A program made the position numbers and the translations under genes. Source: Pseudomonas nitroreducens (GTDB lineage Bacteria > Pseudomonadota > Gammaproteobacteria > Pseudomonadales > Pseudomonadaceae). From it: 64,000 bases of DNA. Each line of letters begins with the position of its first letter. Position 1 is the stretch's first letter. Below are positions 28,221-36,819 of this stretch, one piece after another. Below the pieces are notes generated by a model. That model did not search any database and was not told the origin of the DNA. It was given only the letters and a program-made list of their open reading frames with translations. The stretch covers positions 62,001 through 126,000 of the forward strand of contig NZ_JALJXP010000004.1 of NCBI RefSeq assembly GCF_024170165.1, written 5' to 3'.

Positions 28221-31200
28221 ATGCCTGTCTCCCGCCTGCTCATCGCCAACCGTGGCGAGATCGTCATCCGCATCGCCCGCGCCGCCGCCGAACTGGGTAT
28301 CCAGACGCTGGCGATCTTCGCCGAGGACGATGCCGCCTCGCTGCATACACGCCAGGCCGACCAGGCCGCGCCGCTCAAAGGCCGCGGTGCCAGCGCCTAT
28401 CTGGACCAGCAGCAGATCATCGAAGTCGCCCTCGCCCACAGCTGCGACGCAGTGCATCCGGGCTACGGCTTCCTCTCCGAGAACGCCGAATTCGCCCGCC
28501 GCTGCGAAGCCGTCGGCCTGACCTTCGTCGGCCCCTCGGCCGAGGTGCTGGACCTGTTCGGCGACAAGGCCCGCGCCCGCGACCTCGCCCGTGACCACGG
28601 CGTGGCGCTGGCCGCCGGCAGCAACAGCGCCACCTCGCTGGAAGACGCCGAACGCTTCTTCCGCGAGTTGCCCGCCGGTTCCGGCATGATGATCAAGGCC
28701 CTCGCCGGCGGCGGTGGGCGCGGCATGCGCGCGGTGCGCAGCGTCGAGGAAATCACCGACGCCTACACCCGCTGCCGGGCCGAAGCCCGCGCGGCCTTCG
28801 GCGATGACCGGCTCTACGTCGAGCGCCTGATCCCGCGCGCCCGCCACATCGAGGTGCAGGTGATCGGTGACGGCCGCGTCGTCAGCCACCTGTGGGAGCG
28901 CGACTGCACCCTGCAGCGGCGCAACCAGAAGCTGCTGGAGATCGCCCCCAGCCCCAACCTGCACCCGCGCCTGCGCGGCGCCATCCTCGCTGCCGCCGTG
29001 CGACTGGCCGAAGCGGTCAACTATCGCGGCCTGGGCACCTTCGAGTTCCTGCTCGACGAGGACAGCGGCGACTTCGTGTTCATGGAAGCCAACCCGCGCC
29101 TGCAGGTGGAACACACCGTCACCGAAGCGGTAACCGGCATCGACCTGGTCCAGGCGCAACTGCGCATTGCCGCCGGCGCCAGCCTCGCCGAACTGAACCT
29201 GACCCAGGCCGAGATTCCCGCGCCCCGCGGCCATGCCCTGCAACTACGGATCAACCTGGAAAGCCTCGCCAGTGACGGCACGCCCCATCTCGCCTGCGGC
29301 ACCTTGAGCGCCTACGAGCCACCCTGCGGCCCCGGACTGCGCGTGGACGGCTATGGTTACGCCGGCTACCGCAACAGCGCCGGTTACGACTCGCTGCTGG
29401 CCAAGCTGATCGTCCACGGCAACGGTGGTTATCCACAGCTGGTGCAGCGCGCCTACCGCGCCCTCTGCGAGTTCCGCCTGGAGGGCGTGGCGAGCAACAT
29501 CCCGCTGCTGCTCAACCTGCTGCGCCAGGGCGCGGTGGTCGACAACCAGGTCACCACCCGCTACATCGAAGAACACCTGCCGGCTCTGCTCGGCGCGCAG
29601 GAGCATGCCCATCCGCACCGTTTCTTCAGTCATGCCGGCGCAACCGCAGAAGCCCAGCGTGCCAGCGAAGCGCCGGCCGGTTGCATCTCCCTGGCGACGC
29701 CCAGCGCTGGCGTGCTGGTCAGCCTGAATGTCGCGGCCGGCGATGCCGTCGCCCAGGGCCAGACCATCGCCGTGATCGAAGCGATGAAGATGGAGTTCGA
29801 GGTGAAGGCCAGCGCCAGCGGCATCGTCCACAGCCTCGCCGCGACGCCCGGCGACAGCCTCGGCGAGGGCGACGCGCTGCTCTTCGTCGAGCCGGCGGAC
29901 ATCGCAGCGCAGGACCATGAAAGCAGCACGGCCATCGATCTGGACGCCATCCGCGCCGACCTCGCCGAAGTGCTCGAACGTCACGCCATCGGCCTCGACG
30001 AGCGCCGCCCGGAGGCCGTCGCCAAGCGCCACCGGATCGGCAAGCGCACCACCCGCGAGAACCTCGCCGACCTCCTCGATGACGGCAGCTTCATCGAGTA
30101 CGGCGCCCTGGCCATCGCCGCCCAGCGCCGCCGTCGCAGCGTCGAGGAACTGATCGCCAGCAGCCCCGCCGACGGCTTGGTCAGTGGCCTGGGCAGCATC
30201 AACGCCGCGCAGTTCGGCGACGAGAAAGCCCGCTGCCTGGTGCTGGCCTACGACTACACGGTGTTCGCCGGCACCCAGGGCGTGATGAACCACAAGAAGA
30301 CCGACCGCATGCTGCACCTCGCCGAGCAGTGGCGCATCCCGCTGGTGCTCTACGCGGAAGGTGGCGGCGGGCGCCCGGGCGACACCGATTTCGTCGGCGT
30401 AGCCGGGCTCGACAACATGAGCTTCGTCGGCCTGGCGCGACTTTCCGGACTGGTGCCGCTGGTGGGTGTGGTCTCCGGCCGCTGCTTCGCCGGCAACGCC
30501 GCGTTGCTGGGTTGCTGCGACGTGATCATCGCCACCCGCGATACCAGCCTGGGGATGGCCGGACCGGCGATGATCGAGGGCGGCGGTCTGGGCAGGTTCG
30601 CCCCCGAGGAAGTCGGCCCCAGCGACGTACAGAGCACCAACGGTGTGATCGACGTCCTGGTGGAGGACGAAGCCGAAGCCACGCGCATCGCCCGCCAGTA
30701 CCTCGCCTACTTCCAGGGCGACAGCGCCGACTGGCAATGCACCGACCAGCGCCTGCTGCGCCACGCGGTGCCGGAGAACCGCCTGCGCGTCTACGACATC
30801 CGCCAGGTCATCGAGCAGCTGGCCGACAGCGGCTCGGTACTGGAGCTGCGTCGCCACTTCGCCGCCGGCATGATCACCGCGCTGGTGCGCATCGAGGGCA
30901 AGCCCTTCGGCCTGATCGCCAACAACCCCATGCACCTGGGCGGCGCGATCGACGCCGAGGCCGGCGACAAGGCCGCGCGCTTCATGCAGCTGTGCGACGC
31001 CTTCGACCTGCCGATCATCTCGCTGTGCGATACCCCCGGCTTCATGGTCGGCCCGGAGGCGGAGAAGACCGGCACCGTGCGCCACGTCTCGCGCATGTTC
31101 GTCACCGCCGCCAGCCTGACCGTGCCCTTCTTCACCGTGGTGCTGCGCAAGGGCTACGGCCTGGGCGCGCAGGCCATGGCCGCCGGCAGCTTCCACGCCG

Positions 31201-31505
31201 CGCTGTTCACGGTCGCATGGCCCAGTGGCGAGTTCGGCGCGATGGGGCTGGAGGGAGCGATCCGCCTCGGCTACGCCAAGGAGCTGGCCGCCATCGAAGA
31301 CCCGCAGGAGCGGCAGAAGCTGTTCGACAAGCTGGTCGCCGCCGCCTATCGCAACGGCAAGGGACTGAACATGGCGAGCTACCTGGAGATCGACGACGTC
31401 ATCGACCCGGCCGACACCCGCCGCTGGTTGCTGCGCGGCCTGGCGTCGACGCCCAGGCCCGCACCGCGCCAGGGGAAAAAGCGTCCATTGATCGACACCT
31501 GGTGA
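28221..31505 (+). CDS. Single-chain biotin-dependent acyl-CoA carboxylase (BC-BCCP-CT fusion)
   Basis: A 1094-residue protein holding all parts of a biotin carboxylase. The biotin carboxylase domain (1 to about 450) has LIANRGEIVIRIARAA, the glycine-rich ATP loop GGGGRGM near 163 and EANPRLQVEHTVTEA near 289. A biotin carrier domain (about 490-557) has the AMKM motif with biotinyl Lys523. Both carboxyltransferase halves (about 600-1090) follow, with GLVSGLGSIN, DYTVFAGTQGVMNHKK and CDTPGFMVGPEAEKTG. Only about 40 residues lie between the first two domains, leaving no room for a separate BT domain. Single-chain long-chain acyl-CoA carboxylases are known in mycobacteria; the substrate here is unknown. 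No neighbouring gene suggests a pathway. Confidence 0.88.
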   Translation: MPVSRLLIANRGEIVIRIARAAAELGIQTLAIFAEDDAASLHTRQADQAAPLKGRGASAYLDQQQIIEVALAHSCDAVHPGYGFLSENAEFARRCEAVGLTFVGPSAEVLDLFGDKARARDLARDHGVALAAGSNSATSLEDAERFFRELPAGSGMMIKALAGGGGRGMRAVRSVEEITDAYTRCRAEARAAFGDDRLYVERLIPRARHIEVQVIGDGRVVSHLWERDCTLQRRNQKLLEIAPSPNLHPRLRGAILAAAVRLAEAVNYRGLGTFEFLLDEDSGDFVFMEANPRLQVEHTVTEAVTGIDLVQAQLRIAAGASLAELNLTQAEIPAPRGHALQLRINLESLASDGTPHLACGTLSAYEPPCGPGLRVDGYGYAGYRNSAGYDSLLAKLIVHGNGGYPQLVQRAYRALCEFRLEGVASNIPLLLNLLRQGAVVDNQVTTRYIEEHLPALLGAQEHAHPHRFFSHAGATAEAQRASEAPAGCISLATPSAGVLVSLNVAAGDAVAQGQTIAVIEAMKMEFEVKASASGIVHSLAATPGDSLGEGDALLFVEPADIAAQDHESSTAIDLDAIRADLAEVLERHAIGLDERRPEAVAKRHRIGKRTTRENLADLLDDGSFIEYGALAIAAQRRRRSVEELIASSPADGLVSGLGSINAAQFGDEKARCLVLAYDYTVFAGTQGVMNHKKTDRMLHLAEQWRIPLVLYAEGGGGRPGDTDFVGVAGLDNMSFVGLARLSGLVPLVGVVSGRCFAGNAALLGCCDVIIATRDTSLGMAGPAMIEGGGLGRFAPEEVGPSDVQSTNGVIDVLVEDEAEATRIARQYLAYFQGDSADWQCTDQRLLRHAVPENRLRVYDIRQVIEQLADSGSVLELRRHFAAGMITALVRIEGKPFGLIANNPMHLGGAIDAEAGDKAARFMQLCDAFDLPIISLCDTPGFMVGPEAEKTGTVRHVSRMFVTAASLTVPFFTVVLRKGYGLGAQAMAAGSFHAALFTVAWPSGEFGAMGLEGAIRLGYAKELAAIEDPQERQKLFDKLVAAAYRNGKGLNMASYLEIDDVIDPADTRRWLLRGLASTPRPAPRQGKKRPLIDTW

Positions 31506-31513
31506 TCCATGGG

Positions 31514-31541
31514 TTGAGCTGCTCGCCCGATCCGCTAGAAT
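31514..31541 (+). promoter_or_regulatory. Putative promoter of the riboswitch transcript
   Basis: TTGAGC (31514-31519) and TAGAAT (31536-31541) are 16 bases apart. Transcription would start near 31548, directly before the riboswitch aptamer. Confidence 0.6.
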
Positions 31542-31548
31542 GCGCGGC

Positions 31549-31690
31549 GTCATTGGGGAGTAGCCGACCGTTCGACGAACGGGGGCGACGTCAACACACT
31601 TGGCCCGCAGGCCATGGCGTCGTCAGCAGCTTTGCCTGGCAAGACCTTTGACCACGTGATCTCCGCAACGGCCGGGGAGATGCGTGGTCA
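31549..31690 (+). promoter_or_regulatory. yybP-ykoY (manganese) riboswitch with expression-platform hairpin
   Basis: The aptamer hallmarks of the yybP-ykoY class are present in order: TTGGGGAGTAGCC (from about 31553), GGCGACGTCAACACACTTGG (31584-31603) and GCCTGGCAAGACCTTTG (31634-31650). GTCA before the first block can pair with TGAC at 31649-31652 to close P1. That same TGACC begins a strong alternative hairpin, TGACCACG...ATCTCC with GGAGAT...CGTGGTCA (31649-31690). The two pairings exclude each other, as expected of a switch. The class senses Mn2+ in other bacteria. Confidence 0.88.
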
Positions 31691-31707
31691 TGGGTACTAC
31701 ACCGGCC

Positions 31708-31759
31708 TGGAGCTTCACCGTGATGCACCACCCCACCCTTCGCTCCACCTGTCTGGAGC
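31708..31759 (+). promoter_or_regulatory. Shine-Dalgarno sequestering helix of the exchanger gene
   Basis: The ribosome-binding site TGGAG of the next gene lies in TGGAGC (31754-31759), which can pair perfectly with GCTCCA (31742-31747). An identical TGGAGC at 31708-31713 can compete for the same GCTCCA and free the ribosome-binding site. This suggests translational control downstream of the Mn2+ aptamer. Confidence 0.55.
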
Positions 31760-31766
31760 TGCATGC

Positions 31767-32780
31767 ATGCTGACTTTCATCCTCGAACTGCTCGGCATGC
31801 TGCTGGTGATCCTGATCGCCGCCGAACTCTTCACCAACGCGCTGGAACACTTCGGCGAGCGCCTGGGTATCTCCGAAGGCGTCACTGGGTCACTGTTCGC
31901 CGCGGTCGGTACCGCCCTGCCGGAGACCCTGATCCCGCTGCTGGCGCTGTTCGCCGGCACCAGCAATGCCAGCCTCAACGAGGAAGTCGGCGTCGGCGCC
32001 ATCCTCGGCGCACCGCTGATGCTTTCTACCTTGTCCACCTGCCTGATGGCCCTCGCCGCCTGGCGCGCACGCGGCCTGTTCGGCCGCATCCGCCCCGAGC
32101 GCACAGGTGTACAGCGCGACCTGAACTTCTTCCTGGTCGCCTTCAGCTTCGCCACCATCGCCATGTTCGTGCCGGCTGAGCTGCACTCGGTGCGTGTCGC
32201 GCTCAGCGTGCTGCTGGTGCTCACCTACATCGGCTACATCACGCTGACCATCCGCGCCTCGCAGAGCCTTGTTGAGGACGGCCACGGCACCGAAGCCGAC
32301 CACCACATGTACCTGTCGCGCATCGGCCTGCCGACCAACCTGGCCACCATCCTGCTGCAACTGCTGCTGGGCCTGGTACTGCTGGTGCTGGGCGCCAAGG
32401 GCTTCATCCATGGCGTGGAAGGCCTGTCGCACATCCTGGGCATTTCCGCGCTGCTGCTGTCGCTGCTGATCATCCCTATCGCCACCGAACTGCCGGAGAA
32501 GATCAACAGCATTCTCTGGGTACGCCGCGGCAAGGACACCCTGGCCTTTGGCAACATCAGCGGCGCCATGGTCTTCCAGGGCACGCTGCTGCCCGCGATC
32601 GGCATCCTGCTCACGCCCTGGCAGCCGCGCATCGAGGTGCTCACCGGCGTGCTGGTCACCCTCGGCGCCGCGCTCTGGCTGCGGATCAACGCCCAGCGCG
32701 GCGGCGGCCTGCCGATCTGGGTGCTGATGCTCAACGGCGTGCTGTACGCCGCCTATCTGGGTATCACCCTGTCGCGCTGA
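31767..32780 (+). CDS. CaCA-type sodium/calcium exchanger-like cation transporter, riboswitch controlled
   Basis: A 337-residue membrane protein with about 10-11 hydrophobic helices in two inverted halves. Each half has the alpha-repeat motif of the Ca2+/cation antiporter family: AVGTALPETLIPL near residue 46 and IPIATELPEKINSI near 238. The natural ATG is 31767, with TGGAG 8 bases upstream; the open frame extends upstream only because it crosses the riboswitch. Control by a yybP-ykoY riboswitch suggests export of Mn2+ rather than Ca2+, which is inference. Confidence 0.85.
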   Translation: MLTFILELLGMLLVILIAAELFTNALEHFGERLGISEGVTGSLFAAVGTALPETLIPLLALFAGTSNASLNEEVGVGAILGAPLMLSTLSTCLMALAAWRARGLFGRIRPERTGVQRDLNFFLVAFSFATIAMFVPAELHSVRVALSVLLVLTYIGYITLTIRASQSLVEDGHGTEADHHMYLSRIGLPTNLATILLQLLLGLVLLVLGAKGFIHGVEGLSHILGISALLLSLLIIPIATELPEKINSILWVRRGKDTLAFGNISGAMVFQGTLLPAIGILLTPWQPRIEVLTGVLVTLGAALWLRINAQRGGGLPIWVLMLNGVLYAAYLGITLSR

Positions 32781-32866
32781 CGCAGTCGGCTCATTGCCTA
32801 CACTGACAGTCCGGGCTGCCGTTTCGGCGGCAGCTGCACGACTAGCAATACGCCGAAGGAGTGAGC

Positions 32867-33544
32867 ATGAAAATCCTGGTAGTCCTGACCTCCCACGACC
32901 AGCTCGGCAGCACCGGCAAGAAAACCGGCTTCTGGCTCGAGGAGTTCGCCGCGCCCTACTACGTGTTCAAGGATGCCGGCGCCAGCCTGACCCTGGCTTC
33001 GCCCAAGGGCGGCCAGCCGCCGCTCGACCCCAAGAGCGACGAGGAAGGCGCGCAGACCCCGGCCACCCTGCGCTTCCGCCAGGACAGCGACGCCCAGGCG
33101 GCGCTGGCCAGCACCGTGAAGCTCAGCGAAGTGAAGGCCGACGACTACGACGCCGTGTTCTACCCCGGGGGCCACGGCCCGCTCTGGGACCTGGCCGAAG
33201 ACCGCACCTCGGTGGCGCTGATCGAAGCCTTCCATTCCAGCGGCAAGACCGTCTCCGCCGTCTGCCACGCCCCGGCCGTGTTCCGCCACCCGCGAGGGCT
33301 GGACGGCCAACCGCTGGTGCAGGGCCGGCATGTCACCGGCTTCTCCAACAGCGAGGAGGACGCGGTGGGACTCACCGACGTGGTGCCCTTCCTCGTCCAG
33401 GACATGCTCAAGGCCAACGGCGCCCGCTACAGCAAGGGCCCGGACTGGCAGAGCCACGTCGAGGTGGACCGCGGCCTGATCACCGGGCAGAACCCCGCCT
33501 CCTCCGAAGCAGTGGCCGAAGCCGTGCTGAAATTCCTGGCCTGA
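32867..33544 (+). CDS. DJ-1/PfpI family protein (Hsp31-like)
   Basis: A 225-residue class I amidotransferase-fold protein. It starts MKILVVLTSHDQLGSTGKKT and has the oxyanion/acid motif FYPGGHGPLWDL and the nucleophile elbow AVCHAPAVF (Cys about 136), with a conserved Glu in FWLEEFAAPYYVF. The arrangement is that of short Hsp31-like members (for example yeast Hsp31 relatives), which act as glyoxalase III, deglycase or chaperone; which applies here cannot be told. ATG 32867 follows AAGGAG by 6 bases. It is 86 bases after the exchanger on the same strand. Confidence 0.88.
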   Translation: MKILVVLTSHDQLGSTGKKTGFWLEEFAAPYYVFKDAGASLTLASPKGGQPPLDPKSDEEGAQTPATLRFRQDSDAQAALASTVKLSEVKADDYDAVFYPGGHGPLWDLAEDRTSVALIEAFHSSGKTVSAVCHAPAVFRHPRGLDGQPLVQGRHVTGFSNSEEDAVGLTDVVPFLVQDMLKANGARYSKGPDWQSHVEVDRGLITGQNPASSEAVAEAVLKFLA

Positions 33545-33565
33545 CAACAGCTTGCACCGCCCCGG

Positions 33566-33595
33566 TTGGCTATCGGGGCGGCTTTCCCGTACAAT
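33566..33595 (+). promoter_or_regulatory. ssrA promoter
   Basis: TTGGCT (33566-33571) and TACAAT (33590-33595) are separated by 18 bases. The -10 ends 23 bases before the mature tmRNA 5' end, leaving a short 5' precursor. Confidence 0.6.
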
Positions 33596-33618
33596 CGTCA
33601 ACGACCTTTCAAGGTTTT

Positions 33619-33976
33619 GGGGCCGATTAGGATTCGACGCCGGTAACAAAACTCGAGGGGCATGCCGAGTAGGTGACAGTTCTCGTAAATCAGCTGCCAC
33701 AACTTTATAGTTGCCAACGACGACAACTACGCCCTAGCAGCCTAAGTGCCGCTAGCAGACCCTAGGGGATGCCTGTAAACCCGAAGATTAGGTCTGTCAT
33801 ATAGAACAGGATCGCCGCCAAGTTCGCTGTAGACGTAACGGCTAAAACTCATACAGCTCGCTCCAAGCGCCCTGCCACTCGGGCCGCAAGGAGTTAACCT
33901 AATAGAGATGGCTAAGCATGTAGAACCGACAGCGGAGAACTGGCGGACGGGGGTTCAAATCCCCCCGGCTCCACCA
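33619..33976 (+). ncRNA. ssrA: Transfer-messenger RNA (tmRNA, 10Sa RNA)
   Basis: A 358-base one-piece tmRNA. The 5' end GGGGCCGATTAGGATTCGAC pairs with the 3' end CGGCTCC-ACCA to form the tRNA-like acceptor stem, and the T-arm reads GGGGGTTCAAATCCCCC. The tag reading frame runs from the GCC resume codon at 33713 to TAA at 33745 and encodes ANDDNYALAA, the Pseudomonas form ending in the ALAA degron. CCA is encoded. The molecule rescues stalled ribosomes with SmpB, whose gene is also in this window. Confidence 0.99.
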
Positions 33977-33985
33977 AATCCAAAG

Positions 33986-34021
33986 AAAAAGGCGCTGAGC
34001 CTCAAGCCCAGCGCTTTTTTT
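33986..34021 (+). terminator. ssrA terminator
   Basis: AAAAAGGCGCTG pairs with CAGCGCTTTTTTT across an 11-base loop region. A strong U-tract lies 10 bases after the tmRNA 3' end. The A-run lets it work for the convergent minus-strand gene too. Confidence 0.9.
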
Positions 34022-34037
34022 CTTGCCTGCAATTTGC

Positions 34038-34340
34038 CTAGAGCGTCAGGAACCCCAGCCGCGGCATCAGCGGTTCGGCTTGTTCCTCCACCACCCTCTC
34101 CACACAAGGTTTGCGCAGGCGCAGGCGTTCGGCGTTGCACAGCAGCGGGCCGTCCTCGTCTTCGGCGCCGAAGGGGTCGTCGATCAGCACACCCTTGATC
34201 AGCCCCTGGCGGAACAGTTCGCGGATGGCGAAGAGGTTGGCCTCGCGGGGGCCGGCAAGATCGCCGATGGATTTGAAGTCGGTTTCCGTGAGCTGACTGA
34301 GCACAGCGCTCAATTGGGCCTGGGAGGGTTTGCGACTCAT
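34038..34340 (-). CDS. Hypothetical protein, possible small winged-helix
   Basis: A 100-residue protein that I do not recognise. It is mixed helical and charged: an N-terminal helix pair (SQAQLSAVLSQLTETDFKSI), then FAIRELFRQGLIKGVLIDD, which resembles a winged-helix recognition region, an acidic turn (FGAEDEDGPLL) and a basic tail. ATG 34340 has GGAG 8 bases upstream, and codon use looks normal for the genome. It is convergent with ssrA. The location is next to a common island insertion site, but no mobility gene is seen. Confidence 0.6.
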   Translation of the reverse strand: MSRKPSQAQLSAVLSQLTETDFKSIGDLAGPREANLFAIRELFRQGLIKGVLIDDPFGAEDEDGPLLCNAERLRLRKPCVERVVEEQAEPLMPRLGFLTL

Positions 34341-34413
34341 AGGGTACTCCGGGATGAAGCGGGGGCAAGCATGACTATCGGGAGCAAATATTAAGGCTTG
34401 ATTAGCAAGCGAG

Positions 34414-34435
34414 CAGGCCGACCTTGGTCGGCCTG
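34414..34435. terminator. Perfect hairpin downstream of the yceH-like gene
   Basis: CAGGCCGACC-TT-GGTCGGCCTG is a perfect 10-bp inverted repeat, 19 bases beyond the stop codon at 34454 on the minus strand. The following bases are not U-rich. Confidence 0.5.
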
Positions 34436-34453
34436 TCAGAGGAATCTTCCGAC

Positions 34454-35125
34454 TCAGTCGCGGGAAATGCCCATTTCCAGCAGCGCGAGTCGTTCTTCGA
34501 GAGCCGCAATACGGCCTTCCAGTTCGACCAGACGGCCCTCGTCATGACCGCCGCCGTCGCTGCGCTCGCTGGAGGCACGGCTGCCACTGGCGGCGATGGC
34601 GGCCTCGCGGTCTTCCTCGGTGCCCAGCAGGTGCATGTAGCGGTCTTCGCGCTGACCGGCCTGGCGGTCGAGTTGCACGGCCATGCCACGACCGGCGAGA
34701 CGCTCGAGCTGGTGGCGGACTTCCTCGGTGTCATCGAAGTCGTGCATGCGCTGGCTTCTGGTGAGCAGTTCATTGAGGGTTTGCGGGCCGCGCAGGAACA
34801 GCAGGCCGAGCAGGATGACCTGTGGCTTGACCAGTTCCAGCGCCTTGTCCAGCCGCTGCTCCCAGCGGTCGGCGCGGCTGCCCATGACCAGGCGGGTCAT
34901 CTCGCGCCCTTCCAGATGACGCAGGGACTGGCCGACCTGACCAGGGGTGAGGTTCATCACCGGGTCGCGGCTGGTCTTCTGGTTGCACGCGGTGACCAGG
35001 GCGTTAAGGGTCAGTGGGTAGGCTTCGGGGGTGGTGACCTGCTTTTCGATCAGACACCCGAGCACGCGGGCATCCGTTGCACTCAGGGGGTCGAAGTCGG
35101 AAAGGGTGTCGAGCGACTGGCTCAT
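34454..35125 (-). CDS. YceH family protein (DUF480)
   Basis: A 223-residue protein of the YceH/DUF480 family, which is built from two winged-helix domains. Typical stretches are [40 protein letters not shown] and [20 protein letters not shown]. The C-terminus (about 185-220) is a coiled coil, [20 protein letters not shown]. The function is unknown in all organisms. It stands alone, followed by a hairpin. Confidence 0.92.
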   Translation of the reverse strand: MSQSLDTLSDFDPLSATDARVLGCLIEKQVTTPEAYPLTLNALVTACNQKTSRDPVMNLTPGQVGQSLRHLEGREMTRLVMGSRADRWEQRLDKALELVKPQVILLGLLFLRGPQTLNELLTRSQRMHDFDDTEEVRHQLERLAGRGMAVQLDRQAGQREDRYMHLLGTEEDREAAIAASGSRASSERSDGGGHDEGRLVELEGRIAALEERLALLEMGISRD

Positions 35126-35186
35126 GGCGGTATCCGTCGATGAGGGAACCGCCCTAGCCTAGCCGTTTACGCAGCGTTTGGCAGCC

Positions 35187-35942
35187 TCAGGCGGCTCCAG
35201 CCAGCCGGCGGTTCAGTGGTCGTTCAATGACCGCCCAGTGCGAGAAGGACGCCGCCAGCTCCTGCTCGCGCCCCTGCGCATCACGTCCCAGCGTGCGCCG
35301 GGCAAGGTCGCCAGTGAACCAGTTGGCGGTGTTGGCTGCGACAACTCGCCCCTCGCCATTCACCACCAGGGCTTCGTGGCCCATCTGCATCAGGCTGCCC
35401 AGCAGCACGCCCTCGAACTCGTGCAGGGCAATATCGGCGGCGGCCACGCCGATGAAGCGGCCGTCCACCTGGATCGGCACGGAAAAGGCGAGGATGTACA
35501 AATCGGTGCCATAGAGGTCGACGAAGGGCCCGATCACCGAGGGCTGGCCGCTGGCGCGCGGGCGGGAGAACCACGGCATGTTGAGGTAGTTGTAGAAGCT
35601 CTCGCTGCGCCGGTTGAAGTTCAGGCTCATGGGCACGAGCTTGTCGCCGCGGCCGTGGTACCACCACTCCAGGTACATCTCCTGATCGGCCAGCTCGCCC
35701 GGCTCGATCACCACGCCAGTACCGTGCAGGCGCGTACCGTCATCGGTGAGGTCGTGCTGGATGCGCGGGCGCAGCGCACCGAGGTCCTTCGAGGACGGAC
35801 GCTTGCCTTCCTCCGCCAGCGTGCGCCAGATCGCCACGACATCGCCGGCCAGCTCGTCGAGGCGCTGGAAAACGTTACGGATGGAAGCGTCGATGCGCTG
35901 GGCGCAGCGCTGGAGTTCATCCGTGGGTTGTTCGCTGGACAT
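35187..35942 (-). CDS. Soluble stand-alone Cache-domain protein
   Basis: A 251-residue protein with an N-terminal helical region (about 1-50) and a dCache-like fold after it. Cache-type landmarks are EMYLEWWYHGRGDK, MPWFSRPRASGQP, DLYGTDLYILAFSVPI and RFIGVAAADIALHEF. There is no signal peptide or membrane segment and no kinase, cyclase or chemotaxis output domain, so it appears to be a cytosolic ligand binder. It follows the GntR regulator gene on the same strand, 130 bases downstream, beside amine-type catabolic genes. ATG 35942 is preferred (GAGG 8 bases upstream), but a start up to 36005 is possible. Confidence 0.75.
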   Translation of the reverse strand: MSSEQPTDELQRCAQRIDASIRNVFQRLDELAGDVVAIWRTLAEEGKRPSSKDLGALRPRIQHDLTDDGTRLHGTGVVIEPGELADQEMYLEWWYHGRGDKLVPMSLNFNRRSESFYNYLNMPWFSRPRASGQPSVIGPFVDLYGTDLYILAFSVPIQVDGRFIGVAAADIALHEFEGVLLGSLMQMGHEALVVNGEGRVVAANTANWFTGDLARRTLGRDAQGREQELAASFSHWAVIERPLNRRLAGAA

Positions 35943-36072
35943 GACCGGGGCCTCGCTGTTCTTGTCGTTGTTCTTGCTCAAGGGCGGGCCAGAGCGGCTC
36001 GCCAAGTCGGTTCGGTAAGTCAGTCGGTGCGCCCGCTCGGCCGCGCCGTGAACGCAGCAAGCGCTGTGCCAG

Positions 36073-36819
36073 TCAGCCGTCGTCGGCCAGCAGGCTCAGG
36101 CGCAGATTGATCAGCCGCTTGATGCCACGGGTGACGTGCGCGTCGGCCAGCGCGCCGGCGAGATTCGAATCCCCCGCACTGATCGCTTCGAGGATGGCGC
36201 GATGCTCCTGCTCGATCGCCGTCGCCCCCGGGAAGCCTTCCACCGGCAGCCACAGCCACTCGCCGATTTCCGCCTGCAGGCGCGTCTCCGCATGGGTCAG
36301 GCGCACGGACTGGGCGGCGACGGCGATCTCGATATGGAAGCGTGCATCGGCGCGGCGCTGTTCCTGCCGGGTCATGGCGCTCGCCAGTGCATCGAGGTAC
36401 TGGGCGATGCGCGCCTGCTCATCGGAAGTGGAGCGCTGCGCGGCGAGACGAGCGGCAGCACCGGCGATGGCGACATGCTCGTCACCCAGGTCGCGCAGCT
36501 CCAGTGCACTCATCTGGCGCAGTTGCCCCAGCAGGGCGTCCTCGGAAGTGTGCTGCGGCGAGCAGACGAAACTCCCGCCGTTGCGCCCGCGCCGGGTCTC
36601 GATCACGCCGCGCTCGCGCAGCTCTGCCAGAGCATCGCGCAGGGTCACGGTGGCGACACCGAACTGCATCGCCAACTCGCTTTCACTGGGCAGTTGCTCG
36701 CCTTCGGCGTAGAGGCCGAGGTCGACCATTTCCACCAGCCGGCGCGCGACTTCCTCGGTGCGCCCTTCCTGGCGCAGGCGCATGAAACTGGCGGGGCGGA
36801 CTTTCCTGAATTCGTTCAT
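36073..36819 (-). CDS. GntR/FadR-family transcriptional regulator
   Basis: A 248-residue regulator with an N-terminal winged helix (LPSESELAMQFGVATVTLRDALAEL, about 41-65) and an all-helical FCD effector domain with conserved metal ligands (RFHIEIAVAAQS and EHRAILEAI). It is divergent from the aldehyde dehydrogenase and permease genes and upstream of the soluble Cache protein, so it probably controls this group. The ligand is unknown; an amine, amino acid or derived aldehyde or acid is likely from context. Confidence 0.88.
   Translation of the reverse strand: MNEFRKVRPASFMRLRQEGRTEEVARRLVEMVDLGLYAEGEQLPSESELAMQFGVATVTLRDALAELRERGVIETRRGRNGGSFVCSPQHTSEDALLGQLRQMSALELRDLGDEHVAIAGAAARLAAQRSTSDEQARIAQYLDALASAMTRQEQRRADARFHIEIAVAAQSVRLTHAETRLQAEIGEWLWLPVEGFPGATAIEQEHRAILEAISAGDSNLAGALADAHVTRGIKRLINLRLSLLADDG

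Noticed and set aside
29244-31553. Open frame of 769 codons on the minus strand
   Set aside because: It lies antisense to the single-chain carboxylase, with low-complexity composition and no domain.
33619-34340. Genomic island inserted at ssrA
   Set aside because: No integrase, no repeated ssrA 3' end and no shift in composition was seen downstream.
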